Source: Alkalicoccus chagannorensis DSM 18086 (GTDB taxonomy: Bacteria > Bacillota > Bacilli > Bacillales > Salisediminibacteriaceae). Taken from it: DNA of 64,000 bases. This document shows, in pieces, positions 55,149 to 63,587 of this stretch. A model generated the notes under the pieces. The model worked only from the letters and a program-made list of their open reading frames with translations, searched no databases and was not told where the DNA came from. The stretch is taken from positions 1 through 64,000 of the forward strand of contig NZ_AUCK01000016.1 of assembly GCF_000429725.1 (NCBI RefSeq), written 5' to 3'. The position numbers and the translations under genes were made by a program. Each line of letters opens with the position of its first letter. Position 1 is the stretch's first letter.

Positions 55149-55184
55149 AAGGCCCTCCCAAAACATCTGGGAGGGCCTTCTTTC
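55149..55184 (+). terminator. Terminator of nei
   Basis: AAGGCCCTCCCA / TGGGAGGGCCTT (55149-55179) followed by CTTT, 11 nt after the stop codon. It also faces the converging gene. Confidence 0.88.
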
Positions 55185-55197
55185 ATGTCAGGTGAGG

Positions 55198-55860
55198 TCA
55201 GTCTACCATGTGATCGACTCTGTCACAGTGCGAATCGATAACTTCCCCTTCCACTACACGAACGACCAGGACGTTTTCGTTGATTTCCGCCTTAAACAAC
55301 CCGGTAAGAAAATCTGTGTGTCGATGTGGATAAAACGTACCCGGATAGTACATTCGTTTCTCAGGAATGGACAAATGAAGTTCATAGCCGCCTTCTACCG
55401 GCGTCAAATAGGCAGCTGTACCACGGTCATACTGCGATTCTTCCGCTGCGGAATCCCGTGTGACCTTATGAATCGTGATATCCACTTCATCCAGCTCCTG
55501 AAACAGTTCGTTGATGAGGGAGCCGTGGACCAGCAAATCCCACCGGCTTTTCTTGGCCTGACCAAGAATAATATGACTGATGTCATACTGCTTTGCTGTC
55601 AGTCCGATCATCCGGCTGTTCCGTCTCCCTTTTTCCCTTGGAAGAAAGATCATCTCCGCTCCGGCTCGATCGGCGGCCTCCTGTATTTTCTCCCGTTCTT
55701 CCACACGCTCCACGTCCTCTCCCTCCGATTCAGGATCAAACACGTGAAGCGCAAGCAGTTCTCCCTGGAACAGTGACTTTTCCCTGCGTCCACGTTCGAG
55801 AAGCAGTTCTGCATGCGAGGCTCTTGATATACATACGAGTATGTTTTCCTTCTCCAGCAT
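55198..55860 (-). CDS. Universal stress protein-like (KdpD-type USP domain)
   Basis: 220 residues. ILVCISRASHAELLLERGRR (7-26) and LLALHVFDP match the USP domain that lies in KdpD sensor kinases, and SHIILGQAKKSRW resembles its nucleotide-binding end. No kinase domain follows, so it is a stand-alone protein with a ~100-residue C-terminal extension of unknown type. AAAGGA lies 7-8 nt before the ATG. It follows a DUF2188 gene with a terminator between. Confidence 0.72.
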   Translation of the reverse strand: MLEKENILVCISRASHAELLLERGRREKSLFQGELLALHVFDPESEGEDVERVEEREKIQEAADRAGAEMIFLPREKGRRNSRMIGLTAKQYDISHIILGQAKKSRWDLLVHGSLINELFQELDEVDITIHKVTRDSAAEESQYDRGTAAYLTPVEGGYELHLSIPEKRMYYPGTFYPHRHTDFLTGLFKAEINENVLVVRVVEGEVIDSHCDRVDHMVD

Positions 55861-55895
55861 ATGGATCTTCCTTTCCCTGCGTCATCATCATTTCT

Positions 55896-55932
55896 AAAAG
55901 AAGCTGTCCCTGTAAATTACAGGTGACAGCTT
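55896..55932 (-). terminator. Terminator of the DUF2188 gene
   Basis: GAAGCTGTC-ACCTGTAAT / ATTACAG-GGACAGCTTC (55900-55932) and a short T run on the minus strand. Confidence 0.75.
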
Positions 55933-55952
55933 CCATTCAACGATTGCACAGC

Positions 55953-56150
55953 TTAAAAATCACGCTGCTCCTCTACTTCCATCTTGCTGTTGTAGATCAG
56001 CACCCTCGCCGGGCTGTGTTCTTTCGCCATCTCTTCTGCATGTCTGATGGCTTCATCTTTTCCATCGAAAGAGGTCTCTGGTGCGACATCCTCGATTTTT
56101 ACCATCCATTCGGTCAAGTCTTTGTCTGGTCGTACGGAATATTCTTTCAT
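55953..56150 (-). CDS. DUF2188 small protein
   Basis: 65 residues. YSVRPDKDLTEWMVKIEDV, SFDGKDEAIRHAEEMAKE and ARVLIYNSKMEVEEQRDF follow the DUF2188 pattern (a small alpha-beta protein resembling a double-stranded-RNA-binding fold only by size). AAGGGG lies upstream. A sigma-B-like promoter precedes it (56188-56213), consistent with a general-stress role. Function unknown. Confidence 0.82.
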   Translation of the reverse strand: MKEYSVRPDKDLTEWMVKIEDVAPETSFDGKDEAIRHAEEMAKEHSPARVLIYNSKMEVEEQRDF

Positions 56151-56187
56151 TGTTCAAAACGCCCCTTTCCATTGGTCTACTCTGACT

Positions 56188-56213
56188 ATATCCTTTCCAC
56201 TACCGGCTCAAAC
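56188..56213 (-). promoter_or_regulatory. Sigma-B-like promoter of the DUF2188 gene
   Basis: Minus strand GTTTGA (56208-56213), 14-bp spacer, GGATAT (56188-56193); consensus GTTTAA-N12-14-GGGWAW. One mismatch in each box. Confidence 0.5.
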
Positions 56214-56286
56214 GAGAAATTCACGCTTCGTTCCACTTTTTCCCTTCAGCATGGCCGAACTCGGGATCCGTTCCCGCTGATGGCGT

Positions 56287-56312
56287 GTTTCAAAGAAGGA
56301 AATAATGGTAAT
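56287..56312 (+). promoter_or_regulatory. Sigma-B-like promoter of the SDR gene
   Basis: GTTTCA (56287-56292), 14-bp spacer, GGTAAT (56307-56312). Divergent from and similar to the DUF2188 promoter; weaker -10 match. Confidence 0.35.
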
Positions 56313-56358
56313 AGAGAGAAGTAGTTGAGCACGTTGATGATGGAAGGAGATAGAGACG

Positions 56359-57240
56359 ATGAGATATGAAGAAATAAAAAAACTGCAGACAGACGGACAG
56401 CCGCAGCAGAAGCAGCGCCGGCAGCCGGGTCTCGAAGATGCTGAAATGGACCCAATGCCGATTTTCGATGATCCGGATTACCTCGGCAGTCGTAAATTAG
56501 CGGGACGTACGGTGATCATCACCGGCGGCGACAGCGGGATCGGCCGGGCGGTAGCTGTGGCCGCGGCGAAAGAGGAGGCCAATGTTGTCATCTCTTATAA
56601 AAATGAGCATGAGGACGCTGCAGTCACGAAACAGCTGGTGGAAGACAAAGGGGCTTCCTGCATCGTGATTGCGGGAGATATCGGCGATGAAGTTCACTGC
56701 CAGCACATTGTAGATCAAGCTGTCGAAACATATGGAAGTCTCGATTCCCTCATTAATAATGCTGCCGAACAGCATTTCGCCGAAAGTGCCGGGGACATTT
56801 CCACTGAACAGATGGAGCAGACGTTCCGGACGAATTTTTATGGCGCGGTCCACATGACAAAAGCAGCGCTGGAGGTCATGAAACCCGGCAGCTCCATCGT
56901 GAATTCCGTCTCCGTCGTAGCGTATCAGGGAATGCCTGTGCTCATGGATTACGCCGCTACCAAAGGTGCCCTTGTGGCCTGGACAAGGTCTTTGTCTGAA
57001 AATGTTTCACCAGGAGGCATCCGTGTCAACGGCGTCGCACCCGGCCCCATTTGGACCCCGCTGATTCCGGCATCGTTCCCGGAAGTAAATGTCGCCGAAT
57101 TCGGCACCTCCACTCCCATGGGGCGCCCGGGTCAGCCGGCCGAGCTGGCACCGGCCTATATATTCCTTGCTTCTGACGACGCATCCTATGTATCAGGCCA
57201 GGTCATTCATGTAAATGGCGGGACCATCGTAAACGGATGA
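56359..57240 (+). CDS. Short-chain dehydrogenase/reductase (GSP39-like)
   Basis: 293 residues. The N-terminal extension of ~45 residues (rich in Q and P, ending DDPDYLGSRKLAG) is typical of the GSP39/YhdF/YhxC general-stress SDRs. TGGDSGIG (about 55-62, NADP binding), NNAA (134-137), catalytic Ser in VNSVSVVAYQG and YAATK (about 194-198) are visible. Substrate unknown; several relatives are sigma-B controlled, and a sigma-B-like promoter is 47 nt upstream. Confidence 0.88.
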   Translation: MRYEEIKKLQTDGQPQQKQRRQPGLEDAEMDPMPIFDDPDYLGSRKLAGRTVIITGGDSGIGRAVAVAAAKEEANVVISYKNEHEDAAVTKQLVEDKGASCIVIAGDIGDEVHCQHIVDQAVETYGSLDSLINNAAEQHFAESAGDISTEQMEQTFRTNFYGAVHMTKAALEVMKPGSSIVNSVSVVAYQGMPVLMDYAATKGALVAWTRSLSENVSPGGIRVNGVAPGPIWTPLIPASFPEVNVAEFGTSTPMGRPGQPAELAPAYIFLASDDASYVSGQVIHVNGGTIVNG

Positions 57241-57521
57241 TGGTACCCGTCCGACCTGTCACTTGAAAAAATAAGTAGAGAGCCGGGAAGTCGATTTTCT
57301 CTGTTCTCGACGCCGGTGTGCCGCCGCTCTTTGACCGCTGCCTTGTCGGCGGCAGAAAACGTTGTCTACCCCTGGCACATGCATAATAAAAGGGAGACCA
57401 TGCACGCAGATCCTCTCCTTCTACCTTGTTACTAGACATCTCAAGCATGGAGGATCAAGAGGGATATGCGTGCTTTTGTGCGAATCGTTCTCCCGCCCGA
57501 ACATATATGTTGGAGCTGCTA
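57241..57521. other. Spacer between SDR and terminator
   Basis: No gene recognised. TGCCGCCG/CGGCGGCA (about 57317-57354) is an 8-bp inverted repeat that may fold. Confidence 0.4.
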
Positions 57522-57573
57522 AAAGAGCAGAAGCCCTCCGTCAGTAGAATCTGATAGAGGGCTTCTGCTCTTT
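57522..57573. terminator. Bidirectional terminator between SDR and squalene-synthase-like genes
   Basis: AAAGAGCAGAAGCCCTC / GAGGGCTTCTGCTCTTT, 17-bp perfect stem. It serves the convergent genes on both sides. Confidence 0.85.
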
Positions 57574-57620
57574 GGAGCAGTCTCTTCTACCGGAAGGTGA
57601 TCCCGGTAGAAAAAACATCC

Positions 57621-58439
57621 TTATTTGTTTTGAATATCTGCGACCGTTTCTTCTACTTCGGACCGGGTCATCTTCTCCCGCCCTTCCTTCATCGCTTTCA
57701 GCGTCTTTTCTGCGAGTGCCAGCGGGATGCGGCAGAAGAGCAGGATCGAACGCGTGTGGATGTCGTCCATGTACCGGCGTCCATATTCCAAGTTTTCTTC
57801 TGCATAGTCGAAGAGATCTTCTCTCGTCCAGCCATCCGGAATGAAGGAGACACCGCGCTCAGCGTCTTCTTCTACGTTTCTCAGAATATTGACTGCCTGC
57901 AGACCGCGGCCGTAACCAACGGCGAGTTCATCGTCGGTTTCCGTTCCGTTGTGCCATCTCCAAATATCCGAGAGCATTTCTCCGACGAGGCCGGCTACAT
58001 AATATGTGTAGCTGTCCAGGTCTTCACGGGACTGGATGTTCCAGTCTTTTTCTGACCAGTACGCCATGCCTCCGGCCATGACAGCTGTAAATTCACGAAC
58101 TTTATGCTCGTAGCCTTCTGGACAAGTTGCCAGCCACGCGCCGATCCGGCGGGAGACTTCCGGAAGTTTATCCTTATACGGTTCCACCACAGCGTCAAAA
58201 GCTTCCTGGTCAAATCCTTCTTCAAGCAGGGTTTTCGTTTCCCGCAGCAGATGCGATTTAATGCCGTTGTCCAGCTCTTCATTGTCTTCAATTTCATCAA
58301 TGGCCCGCATGCACAAATAAGCAGATGCCACCGTCTTCTTCAGTTCCTGATTCAGCATCGTAATCGGGATGTAAAACGTTCTGCTCGTGTCTTTCAGCAT
58401 CTTCATTGCTTCTTTCTGCCGCTGCTTTTCTGTCTGCAC
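57621..58439 (-). CDS. Squalene/phytoene synthase family protein
   Basis: 272 residues. SRTFYIPITML start, first Asp-rich motif DEIED (about 47-51), second region NILRNVEEDAERG (about 184-196), which in condensing enzymes is DxxxD; here the first Asp is Asn (NVEED). Head-to-head prenyl synthases (CrtB/CrtM, squalene synthase) use both motifs to bind diphosphates through Mg2+, so the change may alter the reaction, as reported for the Bacillus YisP branch, which acts as a farnesyl diphosphate phosphatase. No carotenoid genes lie nearby. Confidence 0.82.
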   Translation of the reverse strand: MQTEKQRQKEAMKMLKDTSRTFYIPITMLNQELKKTVASAYLCMRAIDEIEDNEELDNGIKSHLLRETKTLLEEGFDQEAFDAVVEPYKDKLPEVSRRIGAWLATCPEGYEHKVREFTAVMAGGMAYWSEKDWNIQSREDLDSYTYYVAGLVGEMLSDIWRWHNGTETDDELAVGYGRGLQAVNILRNVEEDAERGVSFIPDGWTREDLFDYAEENLEYGRRYMDDIHTRSILLFCRIPLALAEKTLKAMKEGREKMTRSEVEETVADIQNK

Positions 58440-58561
58440 AAAAACGCCTCCTTTTGTCCGTTTCGTGATGTAGAAGTCTCTATTGTAAAAGTCACGAATG
58501 TTCTAAATTATTTACCTTGCTGCACACTGTACAAGTATAGCGGATAATGAGGTAGAATGCT

Positions 58562-58837
58562 ATGTCTACAGCGAAAATCCTCCCTTTTTTGACTTACAGA
58601 TTGTCACACATTATGCAGCCACCGCGGAACGTCCTGAACGAAGACATGCCTGGGGCTCTCAGCGGGAGAGCCGGTTCGCGAATCCGGAGATTTGTCCCAC
58701 TCATGAAAGCGGCAGCCGCGCTGGAAGCATGTACGAAGCTTGAACAAAGCCATGAAGAGGAAGCAGCAGCGCTTGCTGCAAGGGCTGCTGCTCTCAGACG
58801 GAAGGCAAGGTTTGAGACTCACCCGGAAAAGGAATAG
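58562..58837 (+). CDS. Small hypothetical protein upstream of ferredoxin
   Basis: 91 residues; GAGGT lies 8 nt before the ATG. N-terminal part is hydrophobic/basic; C-terminal 45 residues are an Ala/Glu/Arg-rich helix (EEEAAALAARAAALRRKA). It ends 34 nt before the ferredoxin gene. No family recognised; coding status is plausible from the ribosome binding site and spacing. Confidence 0.45.
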   Translation: MSTAKILPFLTYRLSHIMQPPRNVLNEDMPGALSGRAGSRIRRFVPLMKAAAALEACTKLEQSHEEEAAALAARAAALRRKARFETHPEKE

Positions 58838-58871
58838 AACACTATTCTACTCATAAAAGGAGGGTTCGCTG

Positions 58872-59111
58872 ATGGCTTTCGTGATTACAAGTCCCTGTCA
58901 GGGGGAAAAGGCCGGCGAGTGCGTCGATGTCTGCCCTGTAGACTGCATCGAAGAAGGAAAAGATCAATATTATATTGACCCGGATATCTGCATCGACTGC
59001 GGAGCCTGTGTGGTCGTCTGTCCTGTAGACGCAATCGTGGATGAACATGAACTTGCTCCGAAAGATGAGGTATACCTCAAGAAAGCAGAAGAATTTTTCC
59101 AGAACGGATAA
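58872..59111 (+). CDS. Ferredoxin, seven-iron (3Fe-4S/4Fe-4S) type
   Basis: 79 residues. Cysteines at 9, 17, 21, 25, 40, 43, 46 and 50: CQGEKAGECVDVCPVDC then CIDCGACVVVCP. The long C9-x7-C17 spacing is that of Bacillus-type FdxA with a 3Fe-4S plus a 4Fe-4S cluster (Cys25 being extra). It carries low-potential electrons and could serve the P450 far upstream. AGGAGG precedes the ATG. Confidence 0.9.
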   Translation: MAFVITSPCQGEKAGECVDVCPVDCIEEGKDQYYIDPDICIDCGACVVVCPVDAIVDEHELAPKDEVYLKKAEEFFQNG

Positions 59112-59129
59112 TGACAGAGGAGGATCACC

Positions 59130-59429
59130 GTGGAGCTGAATATTACAGACCAGGCAGCAGCATGGTTCAAGGATGAAATTGACCTCAATCAAGGGGACTA
59201 CATTAAATTTTTTGCTAAATACGGCGGAACCAGCCCCATTCAAAGCGGATTCTCTCTTGCGTTTGAACCGTACCAGGAACCGATGAAAACAGGCGTTTCC
59301 ACGGAAAAGGACGGCATTAAGTTTTTCGTTGAAGATGGCGACCTCTGGTATTTCGACGGCCATGATCTTACGGTGGATTACGATCAGAACAAAGAAGAAA
59401 TCGTATTCGATTACCACGAATCGTCGTAA
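59130..59429 (+). CDS. HesB/IscA-like small protein (YneR family)
   Basis: 99 residues with a GTG start; AGAGGAGG lies 6 nt upstream. MELNITDQAAAWFKDEIDL and YIKFFAKYGGTSPIQSGFSLA match the HesB-like YneR/YqgN-type fold. The C-terminal cysteines of true IscA Fe-S scaffolds are absent (no Cys in the protein), so it is not a typical scaffold. Next to ferredoxin, which may suggest cluster-related biology. Confidence 0.8.
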   Translation: MELNITDQAAAWFKDEIDLNQGDYIKFFAKYGGTSPIQSGFSLAFEPYQEPMKTGVSTEKDGIKFFVEDGDLWYFDGHDLTVDYDQNKEEIVFDYHESS

Positions 59430-59525
59430 AGCAGAACCGTCTGCCGGAAGACCCGCAGCAGACAGTGCCAAAGCCTATATAGACGCCTTTTGTTCTGAAA
59501 AAATCAAGACAGTACGGTCTCTATC

Positions 59526-59557
59526 AGGGGGCTGATCCTGAAAAGGCAAGCCCCCTT
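59526..59557. terminator. Hairpin after the HesB-like gene
   Basis: AGGGGGCT / AGCCCCCT arms around a 16-nt loop, followed by TTTC. Confidence 0.5.
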
Positions 59558-59566
59558 TCACACAGA

Positions 59567-59602
59567 AAGCCCTCACCAAAAGTGGTAAGGGCTTCTTTTT
59601 TA
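59567..59602 (+). terminator. Terminator of the ferredoxin/HesB unit
   Basis: AAGCCCTCACC / GGTAAGGGCTT followed by C and a run of six T. Confidence 0.85.
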
Positions 59603-59665
59603 TTCTGTTTTTGTCCCAGCCTCTTTCTGTTTCCTGGAACGGGGCGGACAGCCCCGTTTTCCGGG

Positions 59666-60346
59666 TTAAGTAAACAAATGCCACGGTGCTGTCTTCGGAG
59701 GCCGGGATTCGAAATGAAGCGGTTCCCGGCGGACGGGGTGTTCAAAAGAGAGAGACGAGGCCCATAATGCAATCTGCATCCCCTTCTCCGTCACTTCCGA
59801 TCCATACTTCTGATCACCAGCGATGGGGGTACCAGCGTGCGCAAGCTGAACCCGAATCTGATGCGGCCGGCCGGTATACAAGTCGACATCCACGAGGGAA
59901 TATCCTTCCGCCTTGGATAGACAGCAGTACTTCAGCCGGGCTTCCTTGGCTTCCGGATGGTTTTCGTCTACAACATAGACTTGGTTGTTCTGCCTGTCTT
60001 TGTATAAGTAATTCGTCAATACTTCTTCCTGCTGCCGTGGCGTGCCGTGAACGACAGCTTTATACTGCTTATCGAACGCATGACGACGCACCGCATCGGA
60101 TAATCGGGAAGCGGCTTTTGATGTCTTCGCAAAAACCATAACGCCGCCGACAGGACGGTCCAGCCGGTGAACGAGTCCCAGGTAGACATTGCCCGGCTTC
60201 TCATAGCGCTCTTTAATGTCCTCTTTGAGCATCGTCAGCATATCTCTGTCCCTGGATGCATCCTCCTGTACGGGAATGTTGATTGGTTTATCTACGACAA
60301 GCAGATGATTATCTTCATAGATTACGGGAATGTTTGGATTCGGCAT
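59666..60346 (-). CDS. RluA-family RNA pseudouridine synthase
   Basis: 226 residues. YEDNHLLVVDKP start (10-21), catalytic loop HRLDRPVGG (60-68, Asp63), YLYK and GRPHQIRVQLAHAGTPIAGD near 160-180. No S4 domain, so short type (YhcT/YlyB/YjbO side branch). Its start codon is 1 nt after the MOSC gene stop, so the two are co-transcribed. Confidence 0.9.
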   Translation of the reverse strand: MPNPNIPVIYEDNHLLVVDKPINIPVQEDASRDRDMLTMLKEDIKERYEKPGNVYLGLVHRLDRPVGGVMVFAKTSKAASRLSDAVRRHAFDKQYKAVVHGTPRQQEEVLTNYLYKDRQNNQVYVVDENHPEAKEARLKYCCLSKAEGYSLVDVDLYTGRPHQIRVQLAHAGTPIAGDQKYGSEVTEKGMQIALWASSLSFEHPVRREPLHFESRPPKTAPWHLFT

Positions 60347-60347
60347 A

Positions 60348-60989
60348 TCAGTTCCTCTCTTTCCATCGCTTCAGAAGATCCCTGCGGCACGAAGCAGCAA
60401 GCCGGTCGTCCTCGCTGAGTGCCTTTACTTCTTCAGGGTCCGCGTGTCTATTGTAGAGGAGATGGTTGACATGCTCAATAGTCGATGCCTCTTTCCGATG
60501 CAGCACGCGCTGCAGTTCCATTCCTTCTTCAATCGTCCCAGGCTGCAAGACGCGGAAATACCACCCTGTACGACCTTCTTCTTTTACGATCGCGGGCAGT
60601 TCATTCATATTGTATTTTGCCGCGAGTTTATAGCACGGCTGCCTCGGTTGGGTTACTTCGAGCAGCGCCTCCCCTGCGGCAAATTGATCGCCGATGTGAA
60701 CCTCCTGCTCGGTCAAACCGCTGAGTGTCAAGTTTTCCCCGAAAGCAGCATCCGGCAGTCCGCGCTGCAGTTTTTCATCCCAGAATGCATAGTGCTCATA
60801 AGGATACGCGCAGAGCGCTTTATCCGCGCCGCCGTGATTTTCCTTATCGGCCTGTTCATCTGATTCAAGGCCATGTTCCTCTACCATTACCGCACCATAA
60901 ATGCGTTTTTTCTTGATTGCAGTGGATACTGCCTTCCCGTTAAAGTCGATTTCCTGCGGCTTGCCGGCTTGAATCTGTTTGATTTCCAT
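60348..60989 (-). CDS. MOSC-domain protein (YiiM family)
   Basis: 213 residues from ATG 60989 (GAGAGGAG 8 nt upstream); a longer frame to 61088 is not supported. QADKENHGGADKALCAYPYEHYAFW (about 49-73, part only visible as conserved YiiM start) and QPRQPCYKL with the conserved Cys are MOSC/YiiM hallmarks. Relatives with molybdenum cofactor reduce N-hydroxylated bases such as 6-hydroxylaminopurine. First gene of a two-gene unit with rluA-like. Confidence 0.87.
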   Translation of the reverse strand: MEIKQIQAGKPQEIDFNGKAVSTAIKKKRIYGAVMVEEHGLESDEQADKENHGGADKALCAYPYEHYAFWDEKLQRGLPDAAFGENLTLSGLTEQEVHIGDQFAAGEALLEVTQPRQPCYKLAAKYNMNELPAIVKEEGRTGWYFRVLQPGTIEEGMELQRVLHRKEASTIEHVNHLLYNRHADPEEVKALSEDDRLAASCRRDLLKRWKERN

Positions 60990-61134
60990 CAGCACCACTC
61001 CTCTCCATCCAGCATAGCAGAAATGGCGGAGCGACGCATATTCCATGGAGGGACGACTTCTTGCAGCGCTCCTGAACGCCCGGCGCACGTTTCATTTTCG
61101 CTTTGAAGCAGAGGGATGAATACCGTTGTATCCA

Positions 61135-61164
61135 AAGAAAAAAGCCGGCGCTGCTGCACCGGCT
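61135..61164 (-). terminator. Terminator of the first NlpC/P60 gene
   Basis: AGCCGGTG ... CGCCGGCT stem (61143-61164) followed by a T run on the minus strand, about 60 nt after the stop. Confidence 0.8.
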
Positions 61165-61227
61165 GCTTACTCTATTTTTTAGGGGGGAATAGAGTGTTAT
61201 AAACATAGCATAGCATTGAATCAAGAA

Positions 61228-62085
61228 TTAGTTGGTTTCAATGATAACAGCGTTTTCCTGGTCATCCCAGTCTACATCAGCCCCAAGCGATTCACCGACA
61301 AAGCGGAGAGGTACCATGGTTCGTTCATTCATCAGCTCAGCCGGCTGATCAAGCAGGACAGATTCTCCGGAAACAAACGCTTCTTCCTCGTCAATTGTAA
61401 GCTCAACGGTTGTATTGCCGAGTTCGCCTTTTACGAGTGAAGCAGACTCATCCCAGTCGACTTCTGCACCAAGTTCTTCAAAAATCGCTCTCATCGGTAC
61501 GAGTGTTCTTTCATTTTCTGTTATTTCTGCTCCTTGATCAACATCCAGCGGAGTACCATCAACGTAGACTTCTACGGAAGAAGAACCGGTAGTTGTTGAC
61601 TCACCCATAACATCCTGGGATGCGGTTTCAGCGTGTGTTTCATCTAGAACACGTCTTGCGCCAATGTAACGTGGTTCCCAGTATACATTATCCATGCTGT
61701 CAATACTGACGCCATTAGAACTGGAAGAATGAATGAATTGGTTGTCTCCGATATATATACCGTTATGCGTTGGTCCTCCGCGGGTATCGAAGAACACAAG
61801 GTCTCCCGGCTGCAGTTGGGAACGTTCTACCGACTCTCCCACGTTATACTGCTCTGCAGCCGTTCTCGGCAGGTCGATGCCCACGTGACTGAATGCATAC
61901 TGCGTAAAACCTGAGCAGTCAAAACCGGTGGTCGTGGTTCCTCCCCATTCATAAGGTGTCCCTAGAACACTTTCACCGGCTTCGATAACGTCTCCGGCTG
62001 CTGCTGCTTCTACTTCTTCTGCGCCAAATACACTGCTGAATGCGAAAAGAGCTGCTGCTCCCACCACAAAAATGCTTTTTTTCAT
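61228..62085 (-). CDS. Secreted NlpC/P60 peptidase with copper-amine-oxidase-like repeat domain
   Basis: 285 residues from ATG 62085 (MKKSIFVVGAAALF, GGGGG upstream). Signal peptide with a cut near AEEVEA. NlpC/P60 domain about 35-155: catalytic Cys in FDCSGFTQYAF, His in PTHNGIYIGDNQFIHS. The C-terminal part carries two related half-repeats, RTLVPMRAIFEELGAEVDW and RTMVPLRFVGESLGADVDW (stalk-like CuAO_N1 domain). Cleaves peptide stems of peptidoglycan. Paralogue of the next gene. Confidence 0.9.
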   Translation of the reverse strand: MKKSIFVVGAAALFAFSSVFGAEEVEAAAAGDVIEAGESVLGTPYEWGGTTTTGFDCSGFTQYAFSHVGIDLPRTAAEQYNVGESVERSQLQPGDLVFFDTRGGPTHNGIYIGDNQFIHSSSSNGVSIDSMDNVYWEPRYIGARRVLDETHAETASQDVMGESTTTGSSSVEVYVDGTPLDVDQGAEITENERTLVPMRAIFEELGAEVDWDESASLVKGELGNTTVELTIDEEEAFVSGESVLLDQPAELMNERTMVPLRFVGESLGADVDWDDQENAVIIETN

Positions 62086-62317
62086 CTCTGAAATCCCCCA
62101 ACAACTGATATGATTTATTGACTCACAAAGCACAGTGTACCAGCTGTTAAATCGCATTGAGTTACAAAACGATAACAAATCCATGTTATTTTATTAACAT
62201 TCGGTTACATCACGTTTCATTTTCGATGACATCGGGTAAGTTTACCAAGTCCATCCAGAGACGATGCCGGCAGTTTTCTCTAACGTAACCGCGCGTATGT
62301 ACTCTCAGAAATAACGA

Positions 62318-62347
62318 AAGGAGCACCCCTGACTTCGGGATGCTCCT
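62318..62347 (-). terminator. Terminator of the second NlpC/P60 gene
   Basis: AAGGAGCATCCC / GGGGTGCTCCTT stem followed by TTCG on the minus strand, about 20 nt after the stop. T run weak. Confidence 0.6.
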
Positions 62348-62364
62348 TACAGAATCTCTTTTGT

Positions 62365-63207
62365 TTAATGCTGGATGACCGCCGTCTGCTGACTGCCGTT
62401 CCAGTCTACAGAAGCTCCAAGCGACTCCCCTACGAAACGGAGCGGCACCATAGTGCGGCCGTTAATAATCTCTGCCGGCTGGTCGAGAGATACCGTCGTT
62501 ACGGAGGTATAGGCGGTGGAGCTGCCAATAGTGAGTGACACTTTCTGTCCGTTGAGCGTTCCGGAAACCGTCTGACTGCTGCTATTCCACTGAACCGATG
62601 CCCCGAGCTCTTCAAAGATCGCCCGCATCGGTACTAACGTACGTCCATTTTTCAGGATCGCCGCCTGATCTGTATCAATACCGCTGCCGTTGACCTGAAC
62701 ATTTACTTCTTCATAAGAAGGGGTGCTGCTGGATACAGACGCGACTTCTTGTGACTGGTTCTGAATTACACGCCGTGCGCCTATATATCTTGGATTCCAA
62801 TAAACGTTGCTGAGACTTGCAATCGATACGCCTCTGGAAGAAGCTGAATGAATAAATTGATTGTTCCCTATGTATATGCCGTTGTGCGTAGGGCCGCCTC
62901 GAGTATCAAAGAAAACCATATCTCCAGGCTGCAGATTGGAACGGGAAACCCGCTGTCCTACCTGATACTGCTGTGCTGCTGTCCGCGGAAGATCAATACC
63001 TACAGATTTGAAAGCGTACTGCGTAAATCCGGAGCAGTCAAATCCTCTTGTTGTTGTTCCACCCCAACGATACGGTGTTCCGAGCTGAGACTTCCCTGTT
63101 TCAATGACCCTGTCTGCTGTACTGGAAGCACCAGCCTGCTGATGTTCCCAAAATGGTACAGAAGCGAAGATCATAACCACCACAATCATGATAAACTTCT
63201 TCATCAT
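62365..63207 (-). CDS. Secreted NlpC/P60 peptidase, paralogue
   Basis: 280 residues; two adjacent ATGs (63207, 63204), GGGAG about 7 nt upstream. Signal peptide (about 1-28), NlpC/P60 domain 35-155 with FDCSGFTQYAF and PTHNGIYIGNNQFIHS, then the same two CuAO-type half-repeats (RTLVPMRAIFEELGASVQW, RTMVPLRFVGESLGASVDW). Near-identical layout to the upstream-coordinate paralogue shows a tandem duplication. This copy is less acidic (Ser, Asn and Gln replace Glu and Asp). Confidence 0.9.
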   Translation of the reverse strand: MMKKFIMIVVVMIFASVPFWEHQQAGASSTADRVIETGKSQLGTPYRWGGTTTRGFDCSGFTQYAFKSVGIDLPRTAAQQYQVGQRVSRSNLQPGDMVFFDTRGGPTHNGIYIGNNQFIHSASSRGVSIASLSNVYWNPRYIGARRVIQNQSQEVASVSSSTPSYEEVNVQVNGSGIDTDQAAILKNGRTLVPMRAIFEELGASVQWNSSSQTVSGTLNGQKVSLTIGSSTAYTSVTTVSLDQPAEIINGRTMVPLRFVGESLGASVDWNGSQQTAVIQH

Positions 63208-63380
63208 ATGTCTCTCCCTACTTTCTCTTTATCTATTTTGACCCCGTTCTTTTTTCTCTATCTGTTTCGTCCACGAGTAATACTGTATCATGAGGAATTA
63301 CGCTTTAGGTTACAACAAGATAACAAACTGATGTTATTCCTATAACGCTTTATATCAGAAGAATAGAGAAGGAGCTGATT

Positions 63381-63587
63381 ATGCTTCCATTAAAACAGCG
63401 CCACCAGTACATGATGCAGACCGCTTTGTTTCTTGAAAAACACTATCATATCAACGAAAGGCAGGCTTACAGATGGATGAAGGGAGCTGATATTCATCCG
63501 AAGTCGGACTATTTTATTGAACAATCTCCACTGCCTCCGCCAAAGGCAGCAGCCGGGACATTATATGCCAAAAACAATAATCTGTAA
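63381..63587 (+). CDS. Small hypothetical protein
   Basis: 68 residues; GAAGGAG 6 nt before the ATG. Helical, basic N-terminal half (HQYMMQTALFLEKHYHINER, QAYRWMKGADIHP) and a Pro/Ala-rich tail. It resembles a short helix-turn-helix in spacing but no family is recognised. Divergent from the NlpC/P60 genes. Confidence 0.6.
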   Translation: MLPLKQRHQYMMQTALFLEKHYHINERQAYRWMKGADIHPKSDYFIEQSPLPPPKAAAGTLYAKNNNL

